Of a stretch of 15,373 bases of DNA, positions 14,412-15,373 are shown piece by piece. Position numbers and translations under genes: made by a program. The notes under the pieces are model-generated. The model made no database searches. It was not told the DNA's origin and saw only the letters and a list, made by a program, of their open reading frames with translations. The first letter of the stretch is position 1. Each line of letters opens with the position of its first letter. Origin of the DNA: Rhodospirillaceae bacterium CCH5-H10 (GTDB lineage Bacteria; Pseudomonadota; Alphaproteobacteria; Reyranellales; Reyranellaceae); the NCBI GenBank assembly GCA_001557035.1, contig LSKJ01000475.1, positions 1 through 15,373 on the forward strand, read 5' to 3'.

Positions 14412-14448
14412 GATCCTGCCTCCCAATAAACAGATCACGGGTAGGATC
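14412..14448 (+). promoter_or_regulatory. Hairpin that would cover the ribosome-binding site of the Bug-type gene
   Basis: GATCCTGCC (14412-14420) can pair with GGTAGGATC (14440-14448): nine pairs, one a G-U wobble, with a 19-base loop. The 3' arm contains the only Shine-Dalgarno-like bases (AGGA, 14443-14446) and ends directly before the ATG at 14449. In RNA this would hide the ribosome site; as DNA it could be an operator. Pairing is seen in sequence; a regulatory role is inferred. Confidence 0.35.
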
Positions 14449-15373
14449 ATGCTCAAGAGACGTACTGTACTGGCGGGCACCGCCGGCTGGACAATCATTG
14501 GCGCCTCCGCGGTGCGGGCGCAGGCCTGGCCCAGCCAGCCGATCAGGCTGGTGGTGCCCTATGTCGCCGGCGGTTCGACCGACACGGCCGCGCGCATCGT
14601 CGCGGAGAAGCTGACCGGGTTGCTCGGCCAGCAGGTGATCGTCGAGAACAAAGGCGGCGGCAACACGATCATCGGCATGGATGTCGTGGCCAAGGCGAAG
14701 CCCGACGGCAACACGCTGCTGCTGGGCGCCGCGACGATGGCCACCAACGTCGCCCTGGGCCTGAAGCAGCCGTTCGATCCGCTGAAGGACTTCCAGATGA
14801 TCTCGACCCTGGTCGACATCCCCGATCTCCTGGCGATCGATGGCAAGGCGCTGCCGGCAAAGAATTATGCCGAGTTCGCCGAATGGGTGAACAAGCAGCC
14901 GCAGCGCGTGCGCTACGCCACGTCGGGCATGGGCAACCAGCCGCATCTGTGGGGAGAGTTGTTCCGCACGCGCAACAAGCTCAACCTGGAGAGCGTCAGC
15001 TACAAGGGAGCGGCCGACGCGTTGCGCGATGTGATGGGCGGCCACCTGCCGATCATGATCGACGTCGTGCTGCCGACGGGGACGCACGTCGCGGCGGGAC
15101 GCCTCACCGGTATCGCGGTGGCCTCGCCCGAGCGCTCGACCGTGTGCCCCGACGTTCCGACGGTGGCCGAACTCGGCATGAAGGACCTGGAAAGCGCGGC
15201 CTTCTTCGGACTCGTCGGACCTGCCGGATTGCCGGCGCCCATCATCGAGAGGCTGAACGCCTCCTGCCTCGAAGTCCTGAAGGATCCGCCGGTGAAGAAG
15301 AGATTCGCCGAACTCGGCTTCTTCAGCACCGGCAGCACGCCGCAAGCCTATCTCGACCGGGTCAAGTTCGAGA
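14449..15373 (+). CDS. Bug / TctC-type periplasmic substrate-binding protein, 5' part
   Basis: The frame is open from ATG 14449 to the window end (308 codons), covering nearly all of a roughly 320-residue secreted binding protein. The signal peptide has a twin-arginine-like start (MLKRRTVLAG) and a likely cleavage after AVRA at residue 24. The mature part shows the family signatures: WPSQPIRLVVPYVAGGSTDTAARI near the start, VENKGGGNTIIGMDVVAKAKPDGNTLLLG, and the later ATSGMGNQPHLWGELF and SYKGAADALRDVMGGHL segments. Such proteins bind small carboxylates or other metabolites for tripartite tricarboxylate transporters, but many are orphans without TctAB partners. No TctA or TctB gene lies upstream here. 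The AGGA before the ATG is unusually close (two bases), and the adjoining hairpin may matter for expression. Confidence 0.9.
   Translation, partial: MLKRRTVLAGTAGWTIIGASAVRAQAWPSQPIRLVVPYVAGGSTDTAARIVAEKLTGLLGQQVIVENKGGGNTIIGMDVVAKAKPDGNTLLLGAATMATNVALGLKQPFDPLKDFQMISTLVDIPDLLAIDGKALPAKNYAEFAEWVNKQPQRVRYATSGMGNQPHLWGELFRTRNKLNLESVSYKGAADALRDVMGGHLPIMIDVVLPTGTHVAAGRLTGIAVASPERSTVCPDVPTVAELGMKDLESAAFFGLVGPAGLPAPIIERLNASCLEVLKDPPVKKRFAELGFFSTGSTPQAYLDRVKFE

Noticed and set aside
13100..15345. Two long minus-strand open frames (about 406 codons each) opposite the MFS and Bug-type genes
   Set aside because: Both are charged, His/Arg/Asp/Gln-rich and repetitive in composition, with no family features. 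The + strand frames have clear membrane helices, a signal peptide and family motifs.

Overview
The window is GC-rich, tightly packed bacterial DNA. The longest gene-free stretch is about 163 bases, and there is no tRNA, rRNA, CRISPR array, insertion sequence or phage gene. Codon use is uniformly GC-biased. The gene families (EamA permease, YddA/BacA-type ABC transporter, Bug-type solute receptor, XRE-cupin regulator, NADP-linked 2-oxoacid:ferredoxin oxidoreductase) fit an Alphaproteobacterium, perhaps near the Rhodospirillales or Reyranella. That placement is inferred from gene content only.

Layout. (1) The 3' end of an EamA-family permease (1-409) is followed on the + strand by an amidohydrolase/deaminase (458-1999). 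Between them lies a good match to a sigma-54 promoter, correctly spaced from the Shine-Dalgarno and ATG of the amidohydrolase. (2) rsmB, a 16S rRNA cytosine-5 methyltransferase (2006-3295, -), diverges from an ABC exporter/importer of the YddA/BacA-related group (3377-5092, +). (3) An unrecognised 309-residue protein (5075-6004, -) diverges from a translationally coupled pair, an XRE-cupin regulator and a stand-alone cupin (6088-7205, +). (4) A minus-strand operon read from 12130 to 7202 encodes a GltD-like FAD/NAD(P) iron-sulphur subunit, a fused gamma-alpha 2-oxoacid oxidoreductase subunit, the thiamine-diphosphate beta subunit and a tiny glycine-rich membrane protein; each gene overlaps the next or nearly does. 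(5) An AraC-family regulator (12294-13088, -) diverges from an MFS exporter resembling the fosmidomycin-resistance group (13160-14353, +). This is followed by a hairpin terminator and the 5' part of a Bug/TctC-type periplasmic binding protein that runs off the window (14449-15373).

Functional reading. The best-supported multigene system is the KorABC-like complex. Its beta subunit carries thiamine diphosphate and a 4Fe-4S cluster, its gamma-alpha subunit binds the 2-oxoacid and CoA side, and its third subunit combines two ferredoxin-type clusters with FAD and NAD(P) folds. Together they would couple oxidative decarboxylation of a 2-oxoacid (probably 2-oxoglutarate) to NAD(P)+ or ferredoxin reduction. 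The remaining genes form small transport or sensing modules: AraC with MFS, XRE-cupin with cupin, and sigma-54 with a deaminase. I did not find a clearly unprecedented defence or mobile system. The most original leads are the sigma-54 promoter on the deaminase, the dyads ahead of the oxidoreductase operon, the hairpin covering the Bug-gene ribosome site, and the unknown 309-residue protein with its cupin neighbours.
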